From NCBI GenBank assembly GCA_035940775.1, contig DASZEN010000003.1, positions 248,001 through 312,000 on the forward strand: a stretch of 64,000 bases of DNA, read 5' to 3'. The DNA comes from DASQYE01 sp035940775 (GTDB lineage: Bacteria; Acidobacteriota; Blastocatellia; Pyrinomonadales; Pyrinomonadaceae). Shown piece after piece: positions 45,976 to 55,700 of the stretch; within the stretch, counting starts at the first letter, position 1; each line of letters opens with the position of its first letter. The notes beneath the pieces are model-generated. The model did no database searches, was not told where the DNA came from, and saw nothing but the letters and a program-made list of their open reading frames with translations. A program made the translations under genes and the position numbers.

Positions 45976-47928
45976 ATGAGCAGAACGAACGAGACGGAAG
46001 AACGGCGAGAGAGAACGAGCGACGAAGTGCGACTTCCCAACTCGCGCAAGGTCTACGTTGAGGGCACAGGCGGCCGCGTGCGCGTTCCCTTTCGCGAGAT
46101 CCACCTTAATCCGACCAGGAATTTCAACGGAGGGGTGGAAGAGAACGCCGCAGTCCGCGTCTATGATACGAGCGGCCCGTGGGATGACCCGGACGTGCGC
46201 GCCGACGTAAGCGAGGGCTTGCCCGCCCTACGCCGCGAATGGATTATCGCGCGCGGCGATACGGAGGAATACGCGGGCCGCGAGGTTAAGCCGGAAGACG
46301 ACGGCTACCTGACAGAGGGCGCGCAAAGTTACGCCAGAGAGAGGACGAAGGGACGGCTCGAACCCTTTCCGGGTTTGCGCCGCTCGCCGCTGCGCGCCAA
46401 AGCGGGAACGCGCGTCACGCAGATGCACTACGCGCGCCGTGGAATCATCACGCCCGAGATGGAGTTCATAGCGATTCGCGAAAACCTCGGGCGCGCGGCC
46501 GCGCTTGAAACTCTCGGCGACCGTGACAGAGATTCGCTCTTTCACCAGCACAGGGGCGAGAGCTTTAATGCTTCTATCCCGCGCTTTGTGACGCCGGAAT
46601 ATGTCCGCGACGAGGTGGCGCGCGGTCGCGCGATCATTCCCGCAAACGTTAATCATCCGGAGTCCGAGCCGATGATTATCGGGCGCAACTTTCTCGTCAA
46701 GATCAACGCCAACATAGGCAATTCGGCGGTCGCCTCTTCAATCGAAGAGGAGGTCGAGAAGATGCGCTGGGCCACAAAATGGGGCGCCGACACGGTGATG
46801 GATTTGTCCACGGGCAGGAACATACACGCCACGCGCGAGTGGATTCTACGCAATTCGCCCGTCCCCATCGGGACTGTTCCTATTTACCAGGCGCTCGAAA
46901 AAGTCGGGGGCCGCGCCGAAGAGCTGACGTGGGAGATTTACCGCGACACGCTCATCGAGCAGGCCGAGCAGGGCGTGGACTACTTCACGATTCACGCGGG
47001 CGTGCGCCTTCCTTACATTCCCCTGACGGCACGACGTACGACCGGCATCGTCTCGCGCGGCGGCGCGATCATGGCGAAGTGGTGTTTGGCCCATCACGAG
47101 GAGAGTTTCCTCTACACGCGCTTCCGCGATATTTGCGAGATCATGGCGGCCTACGACGTGTCTTTCTCTCTGGGCGACGGGTTGCGTCCGGGCTCCATCG
47201 CGGACGCGAACGACGAGGCGCAGTTCGCGGAGCTTGAGACCCTGGGCGAGTTGACCCGCATCGCCTGGGAGCAGGACTGCCAGGTGATGATCGAGGGCCC
47301 GGGCCATGTGCCCATGCATCTCATCAAAGAGAATATGGACAGGCAGCTTGAAATCTGCCACGAAGCGCCGTTCTATACGCTCGGGCCGCTGACGACCGAC
47401 ATCGCGCCCGGCTACGATCACATCACTTCGGGAATCGGCGCGGCCTTGATCGGCTGGTTCGGAACCGCCATGCTCTGCTACGTCACGCCGAAAGAGCACT
47501 TGGGGTTGCCCAATAAAAGGGATGTCAAGGAGGGCGTCATCACCTACAAGATAGCGGCGCATGTCGCCGATCTGGCGAAGGGCCATCCGGGCGCGCAGCT
47601 ACGCGACAACGCGCTCTCGAAGGCGCGCTTCGAGTTTCGCTGGGAAGACCAGTTCAACCTCGCGCTCGACCCCGAAGTTGCGCGCGAGTATCACGACGAA
47701 ACGCTGCCGCAGGAGGGCGCAAAACTCGCACACTTCTGCTCCATGTGTGGCCCGCATTTCTGTTCCATGAAGATCACGCAGGAGGTGCGCGTCTACGCTG
47801 GCGAGCGAGCGTTGGACGAAGAGTCTGCGCTTGCGGAGGGGATGAAGGAGAAGGCGGCGGAGTTCGTCGCAAGCGGCGCGGAGATTTACCAGGGCGAAGC
47901 GCCGACGGGCGCGAAGCTCGATCATTGA
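45976..47928 (+). CDS. thiC: Phosphomethylpyrimidine synthase
   Basis: 650 residues. The radical SAM cluster motif CX2CX4C is at the C-terminal end (FCSMCGPHFCSMK). Barrel signatures FTIHAGV, SRGGAIMAKW, EGPGHVPMH and LTTDIAPGYDHI are all present. ThiC converts aminoimidazole ribotide to the HMP-P pyrimidine of thiamine. It is controlled by the TPP riboswitch and terminator just upstream. The extra N-terminal 45 residues are the usual ThiC extension. Confidence 0.98.
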   Translation: MSRTNETEERRERTSDEVRLPNSRKVYVEGTGGRVRVPFREIHLNPTRNFNGGVEENAAVRVYDTSGPWDDPDVRADVSEGLPALRREWIIARGDTEEYAGREVKPEDDGYLTEGAQSYARERTKGRLEPFPGLRRSPLRAKAGTRVTQMHYARRGIITPEMEFIAIRENLGRAAALETLGDRDRDSLFHQHRGESFNASIPRFVTPEYVRDEVARGRAIIPANVNHPESEPMIIGRNFLVKINANIGNSAVASSIEEEVEKMRWATKWGADTVMDLSTGRNIHATREWILRNSPVPIGTVPIYQALEKVGGRAEELTWEIYRDTLIEQAEQGVDYFTIHAGVRLPYIPLTARRTTGIVSRGGAIMAKWCLAHHEESFLYTRFRDICEIMAAYDVSFSLGDGLRPGSIADANDEAQFAELETLGELTRIAWEQDCQVMIEGPGHVPMHLIKENMDRQLEICHEAPFYTLGPLTTDIAPGYDHITSGIGAALIGWFGTAMLCYVTPKEHLGLPNKRDVKEGVITYKIAAHVADLAKGHPGAQLRDNALSKARFEFRWEDQFNLALDPEVAREYHDETLPQEGAKLAHFCSMCGPHFCSMKITQEVRVYAGERALDEESALAEGMKEKAAEFVASGAEIYQGEAPTGAKLDH

Positions 47929-47968
47929 CCGAAGAGGGAGCGCGCTCAGCGGCGCGCTCCCTCTTCGG
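47929..47968. terminator. Hairpin starting at the thiC stop
   Basis: Perfect 17-bp stem CCGAAGAGGGAGCGCGC with complement and a 6-nt loop, beginning at the base after TGA. No T-run follows, so it may stabilise the mRNA end or need Rho. Confidence 0.65.
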
Positions 47969-48087
47969 CGGTCGCCCGGCATGGCAAATAGAGTCTTTCT
48001 CTCACGTCTCATCGCGGGCGAACGGGGCCGTCAGTTCATCGAGAGCCGCCCTTTCGCCTGCGGTGTTCTTTTAGAGGAGACGGATTT

Positions 48088-48723
48088 ATGGAGAGGCAAC
48101 GGGCTGCGCTTATAACCCTTCGACTCGTCGTGCTGGCGCTCATAGCTGCCTTCGCGTCGTTTCCCGCAGAGGCGCGTAAGGTTCATGACGCTATCCGCCG
48201 CGTTGATTTCAGAAACTTCACCTATCTTCCATCGTGCGCCTATGACGGCAAGCCCGTGCGTATGCGCGGCGGTACATACTCGCGCGATCGCGGTGATGAC
48301 AAGATGTTTTTAGAGTTGGTTAAAGTGGCTTACGGCGATCTGACCAATGATGGACGCGATGAGGCCGTCGTGATTACGACCTGCAATACGGGCGGGACGG
48401 GCCATTTCACGGAAGGGACGATCTACACCATGCGCGGCGCGGGTCGTGCTGTCGAGTTGGCACGGCTTGAGGAGGGTGATCGCGCCTTCGGCGGCATTCG
48501 TGATGTGCGGGTCGAGCGCGGGCGGCTCGTCGTCGAGCGCTTCGGGCCCGAAGAGCCCGGCACTGGCGCTTGCTGTCCGAAGTACGTAGACACGATCAGC
48601 TATCGCTGGAACAAAAGCGTGCTGGCGCAGATGGGCGAGACACGGCGAAGAGAGTTCGACGGTAAGTATACGCCTTTGACCCGGCGGCGGCGGCGCGCAT
48701 ACGGATTGGCGGCCGGAAATTGA
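48088..48723 (+). CDS. Secreted protein of unknown function
   Basis: 211 residues, GAGGAG upstream. A signal peptide (1-29, ending AEA) is followed by a domain with SCAYDGKP and a segment LVKVAYGDLTNDGRDEAVVITTCNTGGTGHF. Its DLTNDGRDEAVV is like a FG-GAP/VCBS calcium-loop blade seen in small exported proteins. A late Cys pair (GACCPKYV) may form a disulfide. No named family recognised. Confidence 0.7.
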   Translation: MERQRAALITLRLVVLALIAAFASFPAEARKVHDAIRRVDFRNFTYLPSCAYDGKPVRMRGGTYSRDRGDDKMFLELVKVAYGDLTNDGRDEAVVITTCNTGGTGHFTEGTIYTMRGAGRAVELARLEEGDRAFGGIRDVRVERGRLVVERFGPEEPGTGACCPKYVDTISYRWNKSVLAQMGETRRREFDGKYTPLTRRRRRAYGLAAGN

Positions 48724-48801
48724 CAAAAAAAGTTGGCGCGCCCGGAGGGGAGACCGAGAGAGCGCCAAAAATTTTTCCGTCCGAACCGTCAGGCTCAAGG
48801 A

Positions 48802-49371
48802 TCAGGGCTGATTCGGGTCTTTGCGCCGCACGTAGACCTCACCGCGAGATGTCAGCCCGGCTTTATCTACGAGCGCGGCGAGAAAGGCTTCAAGCGTCTC
48901 CTTGTTCTCCATCTTAAAGCTCGTCACGCCCTGCGCGTTGGTGTCCGGGTCGCGGTATTGCATCGTCAGGTATCTGAACTTTCGCTTGATGAACATGGCG
49001 GGCAGGCCGAAGATGCTGACGCGGCTGGCGACATCGGCGGCAATCGGCCTCTTCGACTTGGTGTCGGCAAAGGCCGAGAGCACGGCGGCGTAAGGAATGA
49101 ACAACACCTCTTTCTGCCTGTTGTTGCGGAAAAGCAGGCGATTGTTCGTGTCGTCGAAGGAAAGCGTGCCGTCTATCTTCTTGTCATAACCGAAGACGCC
49201 CCCCTCATACTTGGCCTTGACGGACTGCGGCCCCGGCACAGACGCGGCCCGAGCTGCAGGGGCCGCTGGCGACGGGTCGTTGACGCTGCGCGGACGCTGT
49301 GCGAGCGCGCCGCTTGCGATCAGTACCGCGAGCAATGCTGCGCCCCCGAGGATTCTGTAAATGCTTCCCAT
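48802..49371 (-). CDS. Secreted hypothetical protein
   Basis: 189 residues from the ATG at 49371, which has GGGGAG 6 nt upstream. A signal peptide (1-23, ending ALAQ) and Pro/Ala linker precede a compact beta-rich domain (YEGGVFGYDKKIDGTLSFDD, LLFRNNRQKEVLFIPYAAVLSAF) of the kind that resembles small PH-like folds. The C-terminus FLAALVDKAGL is helical. Function unknown. It sits 44 bases after the HAS-like gene. Confidence 0.68.
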   Translation of the reverse strand: MGSIYRILGGAALLAVLIASGALAQRPRSVNDPSPAAPAARAASVPGPQSVKAKYEGGVFGYDKKIDGTLSFDDTNNRLLFRNNRQKEVLFIPYAAVLSAFADTKSKRPIAADVASRVSIFGLPAMFIKRKFRYLTMQYRDPDTNAQGVTSFKMENKETLEAFLAALVDKAGLTSRGEVYVRRKDPNQP

Positions 49372-49415
49372 TAAATTCTCCCCTCTCGAAATCAAAAAAT
49401 TCACCGGCGATTTTT

Positions 49416-50021
49416 TTATAGACGCATTCCCCCCACCGTGCGTTGCCACATGAGCGCCCCCTTGAGGACGCAGAGCCGCTGTCGGTCTTCGGGCGCGCAC
49501 GCGGGCTCCAACTGTTCCAGGATCGCTTCGATGAGCGACACGCTGAAAGGCCCGGCGTGGGTAATGATCTGCGAGTAATAATGTAGCTGCACATGACCAT
49601 CCGTGTCCGTGTGAAACTTCTGCATCTCTTCGTCGCTCAGGCGAAAAACGTCCTGATTGACCGGAATCACAGAGCGCGGCACCGCATGATGATTGACAGC
49701 AGCAGCAGCAGTCGCACGTTCGCGCCAGCCGAGCAGCAATATTCCTATCAGCACTCCCTGCTCGTTCAGATAATCCGGGCTCAGGACGGAAAGGTCTGCT
49801 GCCGGGGAGAGTCGCGGCCCGAAGCTTCCATAATCCGGGTTGGCGAGCAGCGAGTTGTAGACGACGCCGATCACTTCCTGATGGTCTAAAGGTATGGAGA
49901 CGAATTGCGCGAATCCGTAATCCGAGGCAACGGGCGGCGCGTCCGTATCGAGCGCATCCACGATGCGGCCTACATAATCGACATGCGAATTGGATTTAAC
50001 GATCTTGGCGAGACGAATCAT
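49416..50021 (-). CDS. HAS-barrel-like hypothetical protein
   Basis: 201 residues, no signal or membrane segment. The N-terminal 110 residues (RLAKIVKSNSHVDYVGRIVD, YGFAQFVSI, EVIGVVYNSLLANPDYG, LSPDYLNEQGVLIGILLLGW) look like the HAS beta-barrel that precedes HerA-type ATPases. The C-terminal half is helical. An Ala-run comes from a CAG tract read in another frame (49697-49711). No ATPase or nuclease partner is encoded nearby. Function not known. Confidence 0.55.
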   Translation of the reverse strand: MIRLAKIVKSNSHVDYVGRIVDALDTDAPPVASDYGFAQFVSIPLDHQEVIGVVYNSLLANPDYGSFGPRLSPAADLSVLSPDYLNEQGVLIGILLLGWRERATAAAAVNHHAVPRSVIPVNQDVFRLSDEEMQKFHTDTDGHVQLHYYSQIITHAGPFSVSLIEAILEQLEPACAPEDRQRLCVLKGALMWQRTVGGMRL

Positions 50022-50113
50022 ATTTTGGATTTCGGAATGCGGATTTCGGAATAAAAGCGGCCGTTCCGAGCGTCGCTCTTAAATTAGGGGTCGGCCATTC
50101 CGACATCCGCGAC

Positions 50114-50635
50114 CTAAAATGGCCGCGTCCATCCGGGCACTTTGATAATGATCCACCACAGCAAAATCTGCACGCCGAGGACGACCAACCCGAAGGCGAC
50201 GCTAAAGCAGGCGGCGCGGCGTCCCGTCCCGAGCGGCGCTCGGAAAGAGTGAACGATGCCGACGGCTCCCAAAAGCACCGCGCCCGGACAAAAAAGGATT
50301 CCCAGGTAAGGTACGAGCGAGTAGGTCACGAAAGCGAGCGCCGTGCTCGCCGCCCTGTTACCGTCGCCGGACGAGAACGTTTGATGCATACGAATCTTAG
50401 ACTCTACGACTTTCGGCTTGCGGCTCGGCTGCGGGCGGTGCTGTAGATGATAGGACGAGCGCAGGGCGTCAGCCGGAAGGTAGCTGTCGGCGAGAGAGCG
50501 CCCGCACGTCGAACAAAAGCGCGCACTCGGTCGGCGCGCGCGTGCGCCGCAGGCCGGACAGGCTGGCGACCGGCGAGCGTGCTCGTCTGTTGACCCGGTC
50601 GCGGGCCGATCTTGATTAACCGTTTCGCTGCCCAT
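50114..50635 (-). CDS. Zinc-ribbon membrane protein
   Basis: 173 residues. An N-terminal zinc ribbon (CPACGARARRPSARFCSTCG) is followed by a polar linker and two membrane helices of DUF4190-like type (about 95-125 and 138-170). The family is a loose group of small bacterial membrane proteins with unknown roles. Same strand as its neighbours, gap of 31 bases to the gene at 50667. Confidence 0.7.
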   Translation of the reverse strand: MGSETVNQDRPATGSTDEHARRSPACPACGARARRPSARFCSTCGRSLADSYLPADALRSSYHLQHRPQPSRKPKVVESKIRMHQTFSSGDGNRAASTALAFVTYSLVPYLGILFCPGAVLLGAVGIVHSFRAPLGTGRRAACFSVAFGLVVLGVQILLWWIIIKVPGWTRPF

Positions 50636-50666
50636 AAGACGAGTCAGTGCTCGCTCACGCCCGCTC

Positions 50667-51182
50667 TTAACTTCCCCTTTGTGCCCGCGCCCATTGTTCG
50701 GAAGTCGGCGTGTAATAAGTCGTCTTCAACTTTCCGCCGAGGAACGTATAGACGATGCCTTCCTTCAGATTGCGATAGACCGTGCCGCCCTGCCCGTCCT
50801 GACGCTCGAAATCCGACTTGTTGGCGAGGCCCATCGATTCCGGCGTGTCGGTCGCATTCTCGTGCTGCAACACGACCTGTCTGACCGTGCCCTCCACCTC
50901 GGGAAGCAGTTTTTTCGTGGCGACGAATCTGGCGTCGATGAAAGCGACCGTCACCATGCCGCCGCCGACCTTGAAGTGAAGCGTTCCGTTTGAGCCCGGC
51001 TGGTCTTTGAGAGGTTTGCCGAGCAGGCGTTCGACATCGGCGCGTCTCGATTTCAAGGGCTCGATGCCGCTCCAGGTTCCAGCCGTCGTGCTCGGCGAAG
51101 AGATAATGAGCGCGGCGAAAGCTATGGCTAGGCTTGCGATCACGCGCCGCGCGTGAAAGCTAAAGGGAATCAAGTTCTTCAT
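50667..51182 (-). CDS. Secreted hypothetical protein, BamE-like motif
   Basis: 171 residues with a signal peptide (1-33). The mature start WSGIEPLKSRRADVERLLGKPLK is a motif seen in many Acidobacterial small secreted proteins and recalls BamE-type folds. The rest alternates strands and ends in polar residues. Function unknown. Confidence 0.68.
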   Translation of the reverse strand: MKNLIPFSFHARRVIASLAIAFAALIISSPSTTAGTWSGIEPLKSRRADVERLLGKPLKDQPGSNGTLHFKVGGGMVTVAFIDARFVATKKLLPEVEGTVRQVVLQHENATDTPESMGLANKSDFERQDGQGGTVYRNLKEGIVYTFLGGKLKTTYYTPTSEQWARAQRGS

Positions 51183-51279
51183 AGCGGCGATGCTACTCTA
51201 GTGCGGTCACGAGTGACAAGGGATAAGCGGCCCTGTTGTCATGAAAAAACTTGTTCCGGCAGGGCGCGGCGCTCGTGCG

Positions 51280-52563
51280 TCACTGTTTTTGTGCGAAGGG
51301 TCGCACACGCTCGACCGATTCCGCCAAGTCCGCTTCGCCGGGCGCGAGACTCGCTCCCTTCTGGTAAGCCTCAAACGCCTTCGCGTAAAGCTTTGATACC
51401 TCGTAGGCGTAGCCCAACTCGCGATAGACGTTCACATCGTCCGGCGCTTTGGCGGCGGCGCGTTCGAGCGCGGCGATGGCTTTCGGAAGATTCTTTGCCC
51501 GCGAGTGTGCGACGCCGAGCAGGTAGAGCGTGACGCCTTTGGCATCATCGCCAGCAGTGACGCGTTCCAGCACAGTGGCGGCGCGCGCGAACTGTTTCGC
51601 GCCGATCAGAGCCTGAGCAAAGAGCGTAGCCGAATCCGCGTCCGTGCGGATCCGCGTCAGACTCTCTCCGGCACGCACGGCGCTCAGATAATCGGCATCG
51701 GCTTTGGCTTCGACGGTCGCGGCCGCCGCGCGGCGCAGGTACGCGGTCGTCAATAGCGCCCACGCCGGGGCGATGCGCGCGTCAACGAGCGTCGCACGGT
51801 TGAGCAGCGCGATGGTCTCGTCCAGCCTTCCGCCCCTGAAGGCGAGCTGTCCCAGGTAGTAGAGAGAAGCGGCGTCCTTCGGATTGGCCTTGACCGCCTG
51901 GTTGAAGGAGCGTTCGGCCTCGGCCGCCTTGCCCGTCTGATACTCTGCCACGCCGCGATAGTAAAACATAATCGGGGCGGGCGCGGCCGTCCCCGTTCGC
52001 GTCGTCGCGATGACCAGCAGGGGCAGGGCCTGATCGAACTTCTCCGTCAAGACATAAGCCTGGGCCAACGCATCTACGGTATTCGCGTCCTCCTGACGTG
52101 CTGCGCGCTGCAAATCCAAAGCACGCTGTAGGTCTGCGGCGGCCTCCGCGTACTGCTTTAGATTGATCTCGGCGAACCCGGCGATCTTCCATGCCTCGGA
52201 GTCGTTCGGATTACCGGCCGCGACCTGTTTGGCCTCGCGCGCCGCCGCCGCATACTGCTTCTGTTGCAGTAAATCGTAGGCGCGCCTCGTTCCCGCAGCA
52301 GAGCTGGCCGTATCGCTGCCGACCACGCTGTTGCCGGTGCGGGGGCGCGCTGCGTTGACGTTGGCGTTGGGCGCGGCGGAATCATCCGTAGTAGTTGTGG
52401 TGGTGGAAGTGGTGGCGGGCGCGCTCGATTCGGGGCGCGAAGCGGGCCGGACGGGATTGACGCGGCGCGGTCTCGTAGCACCCGACTGTGCGATGGCCCC
52501 AGTGGTGAGCAACAGAACAGTGCCGCCCGCTATGATAAGGCGCGAAATTGAATTAAACGTCAT
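51280..52563 (-). CDS. Exported TPR-repeat protein
   Basis: 427 residues from the ATG at 52563. A signal peptide (1-25) and a Thr/Pro-rich linker precede tandem TPR units starting about residue 95: YDLLQQKQYAAAAREAKQVA, AWKIAGFAEINLKQYAEAA, VAEYQTGKAAEAERSFNQAV, SLYYLGQLAFRGGRLDETIA, ALERAAAKAPDDVNVYRELG. It is probably a periplasmic scaffold. It ends well before the gene at 51182 and lies 230 bases after the TonB receptor stop. Confidence 0.85.
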   Translation of the reverse strand: MTFNSISRLIIAGGTVLLLTTGAIAQSGATRPRRVNPVRPASRPESSAPATTSTTTTTTDDSAAPNANVNAARPRTGNSVVGSDTASSAAGTRRAYDLLQQKQYAAAAREAKQVAAGNPNDSEAWKIAGFAEINLKQYAEAAADLQRALDLQRAARQEDANTVDALAQAYVLTEKFDQALPLLVIATTRTGTAAPAPIMFYYRGVAEYQTGKAAEAERSFNQAVKANPKDAASLYYLGQLAFRGGRLDETIALLNRATLVDARIAPAWALLTTAYLRRAAAATVEAKADADYLSAVRAGESLTRIRTDADSATLFAQALIGAKQFARAATVLERVTAGDDAKGVTLYLLGVAHSRAKNLPKAIAALERAAAKAPDDVNVYRELGYAYEVSKLYAKAFEAYQKGASLAPGEADLAESVERVRPFAQKQ

Positions 52564-52723
52564 GGATATTGCTCTTTTCAAACTCTCAAGACTCGTTTCG
52601 AGCCCGCCGCCGCGCCTTGTAAACGCCCTCGCGTGGGCGCACTCGCGTCGCCTGCCCAATTGCGATGCTTCGGCCAGCCATTGGGTTCGCCTCTATATTT
52701 CCGGGAGCGTCGCGGCGCTCATG

Positions 52724-52786
52724 CCCGGAAAAATAGAAGCGACCGGCAGCCCATCAGGCGAGCCGGTCGCTTCTATTATTTTCCGG
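52724..52786. terminator. Terminator of the TonB receptor gene
   Basis: CCCGGAAAAATAGAAGCGAC pairs with its complement (24 bp with a 2-nt bulge), 14-nt loop, starting 10 nt past the TonB receptor stop. A second hairpin (52696-52735) would use the same CCCGGAAAAATA arm, so the two cannot form together. Confidence 0.75.
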
Positions 52787-52795
52787 GTTCGGCTC

Positions 52796-55700
52796 CTAGA
52801 AATTTAGTTTCAAGCCGAACTGGAATTGGCGCGGATCGAAGGCGGCCGTCGGACGGCTGTAGTAACGGCCCGCGCTATCGCGCTGATTGAAGTCTCTTAC
52901 ATCCGTGAAGGAGGGCGAGGCGGCGGCCTCGTTGAAACGGTTGAAGAGGTTGAAGCCCTCGGCGATTACTTCCAGGCGAACGCGCTCGCCGAATCGTATG
53001 TTTCTTGAGACGCGCAAATCCAGTGAAGCATAGCCGTGCGTGATGCCGCGATTGCGTCCCAGACTGCCGCTCGTGAAAGGCGTCGTCGGTAGAAACAGTA
53101 TGCCGTCGGAGGTGACGCTCGGGCGATCATTAGAGCTTTGCAGATCGCCGTTGGTGTCGCTGCCCGTCAGGATGTTGAAAGGGCGTCCCGAAGAGAGTTC
53201 CACGATCGGCGCGATGGTGAAGTCGGAGAGGAAGCGTCGAGCGAAGCCGTCCGAGTTGCGCCACGAAGCGGGCGACGCCAGGACGGCGCTGAACACGAAA
53301 CGATGCCGCTGGTCAAAGAGCGAGTCGGCGCGCTCGGCGCGGAAGTCGAGGTTGTTCTGCGGCTTGAGAAGCGTTTGCAGGTCGGAGGAGTCGTCAATCG
53401 AATGCGACCACGTGTAAGAGGCCAGGAACTGGAACTGGTTCGAGAAGCGTCTCTTCAATTCCAGGTTCATGGCGTTGTAGTTCGAGTTGCCGTCGGAAAG
53501 CTGCGCGCTCACGTCACCGAACGGCGAAATCGGGCCGGGCGTGCGAAGCGTGTTCGCCCCGCCTATCGCCGCATCGAAGACGGGCTTTGTCACCGCGCCG
53601 CCCGTTATCGACGAGATGAAGAAATAGTTGGGCGCGCTCTGTCGGAAGAAGTTAGCGGCAATCGGGTTGACGACGCCCTGGCCCAGGGCGTTTACGCCGA
53701 CGAGGCCCGGGATGATGACCGTGAATCCCGGCGGGCAGCCCGCACCCGGACAGGCCGTCGGCAACTGGAAGAAGAGCGCCTCGGCATTCGATGACGGATT
53801 GCGGAAGGCGAAGCGACGGAAGTTCTGTGTCAGAAGGTCTGTGCGCGGCACGTTCACGTCCTGCGGGTGCGGCAGATGATGCGCGCCGACGAAGATATAG
53901 CTCGCCGAAAACGAGGTGTCTTTGGTCAACTGGCGCTCGATGGTGAAGTTGGCCTGGTTGGCGTAGGCGTACTCGAAGTCTTTGCCTACCGCCAGCGTGA
54001 AGGGCAGGATGGGCCCGAAGCCGACGAACGTCTGATCGTTGAAACGAACTCGTCCGGGCAAGTACTGCGAGGTGGAGGCCACGCCGGGCGTCGTAAATCC
54101 CGCCGGTAATGCGGCGCACAAAGGATTGCTGCTCGCGGGCGAGCAGACCGTTCCCTGGAAAATCTGCACCAGATTCAAGAGCGCGTTGGGCGCGGGGCTG
54201 CCCGGAAGCACGTTGGTGTACTGCTGCTGCTGCGCCGCGTCGCCGATGTCCGAGTTGAAGGCGACGGCCAACAACGGGTGATCGTAAAAGAGACCGTAGG
54301 CGGCGCGCACAACCGTCTTGCCGTCACCCGTCACGTCCCAGGCCACGCCCAGGCGCGGCGCCAGATTGTTCTTGTCGCGCGGGAATCCCTGCTGTACGCC
54401 TACCACGTCCTGCGCGGTTTGCAGGTCTGAGGCGGAAAGCGCGATGCCGGAGAGCGGGTCTGTGAAGCCGATGGGCGCAATCGTGTCCGTCAGCTCGATG
54501 TCGTAACGCAGCCCGTAGTTCAAAGTCAGGTTCGAGCGCACCTTCCAGGAATCCTGCGCGAAGAAGGCCAGAGGGCGATTCTTGATCTGGCTGTTCGGGT
54601 CGCCAAAACCCTCTATGAAGACCGACGGGATGCCCAGCCCGTAGGATTGCACGGGCGTAATGTCGGGCGCGTTGGCCGCAAGGCCGGGGATGAATCCGGC
54701 GGCCAGAGTTCCGCGCGATACTCCGCCGAAATTGAAAAGTCCCGGAAAATTCAGATCGAACCGCGCCGTGATGTCGACGAAGTTAAAGTCGGCTCCGAAT
54801 TTGAAAGCGTGGTTGCCGTGAACCCAGTTCAGGTTATCGGCGAGCTGGAACCGCGTCTCGGTGCGGTTGACGGGCGAGAACGGGTTCGAGCCCAAAAAGG
54901 CCGCGCCGATGATCTGAATGGCCGTGCCCGGGATTTGCGAGTCGAACGTCGCCTTGCGCCGCCCGTAGCTAAAGCGCGCCTCGTTGACGACCGTGTTCGA
55001 GAGCGTCGAGGCCAGCGAAGAGTTGAACGCCAGATCGCGCAAATTCTGAATGCCCGTGCGCGAGAAATCGTTCTGCCCGACAGTCTGGTTCTGCGATTCG
55101 TCCTGAATGCCCGTCAGGTCACTCGGGTTGTAGCTGAAGCGCATCGTCAACTGGTTGCTGTTGTTGATTCGATGATCGCCGCGCAGCGAAAAGAAGGTCG
55201 TCGCCTCCGAGATCGGGAAGATGCGTACCAGACTGTTGAGCGGGCGAAACGCTATGGGCTGACCGTCGCCGTTGACGGTGATGAAGTTGGGAAACAGCAG
55301 ATTGTTCGCCAGCGACGGGATCGGCGCGCCCGAAAGGAAGAAGCGCGGGCCGATGATCTGGCCTGCCGGAATCGCGCCGCCCGGACTGCGCAGGGTGCTG
55401 AAGCCGTTGAGGCCGATCTGCCCGCCCGATGACGCGAAGTAAGCGTAGGTGATGGCGCGGGTGGTGCGCGCCGGGTCGCCGCTCGCCAACTCGCCCAGAA
55501 TGAAGGCGCGTTGCGCCGCCGTAATATTAGTGAACGTCTGCGCGCCGAGCCCCGGTATCGGAAGCGTCAGGCTGCTGGTTAAAGCGCCGACGACATTGCT
55601 CGTAAAGAAGCCCGACTCCTGTCGTCGCCGCTGCTCGAAGCTGGCGAAGAAGAAGGTTCGATCCCGCACGATGGGCCCACCCAGGGTTGCGCCGTATTGC

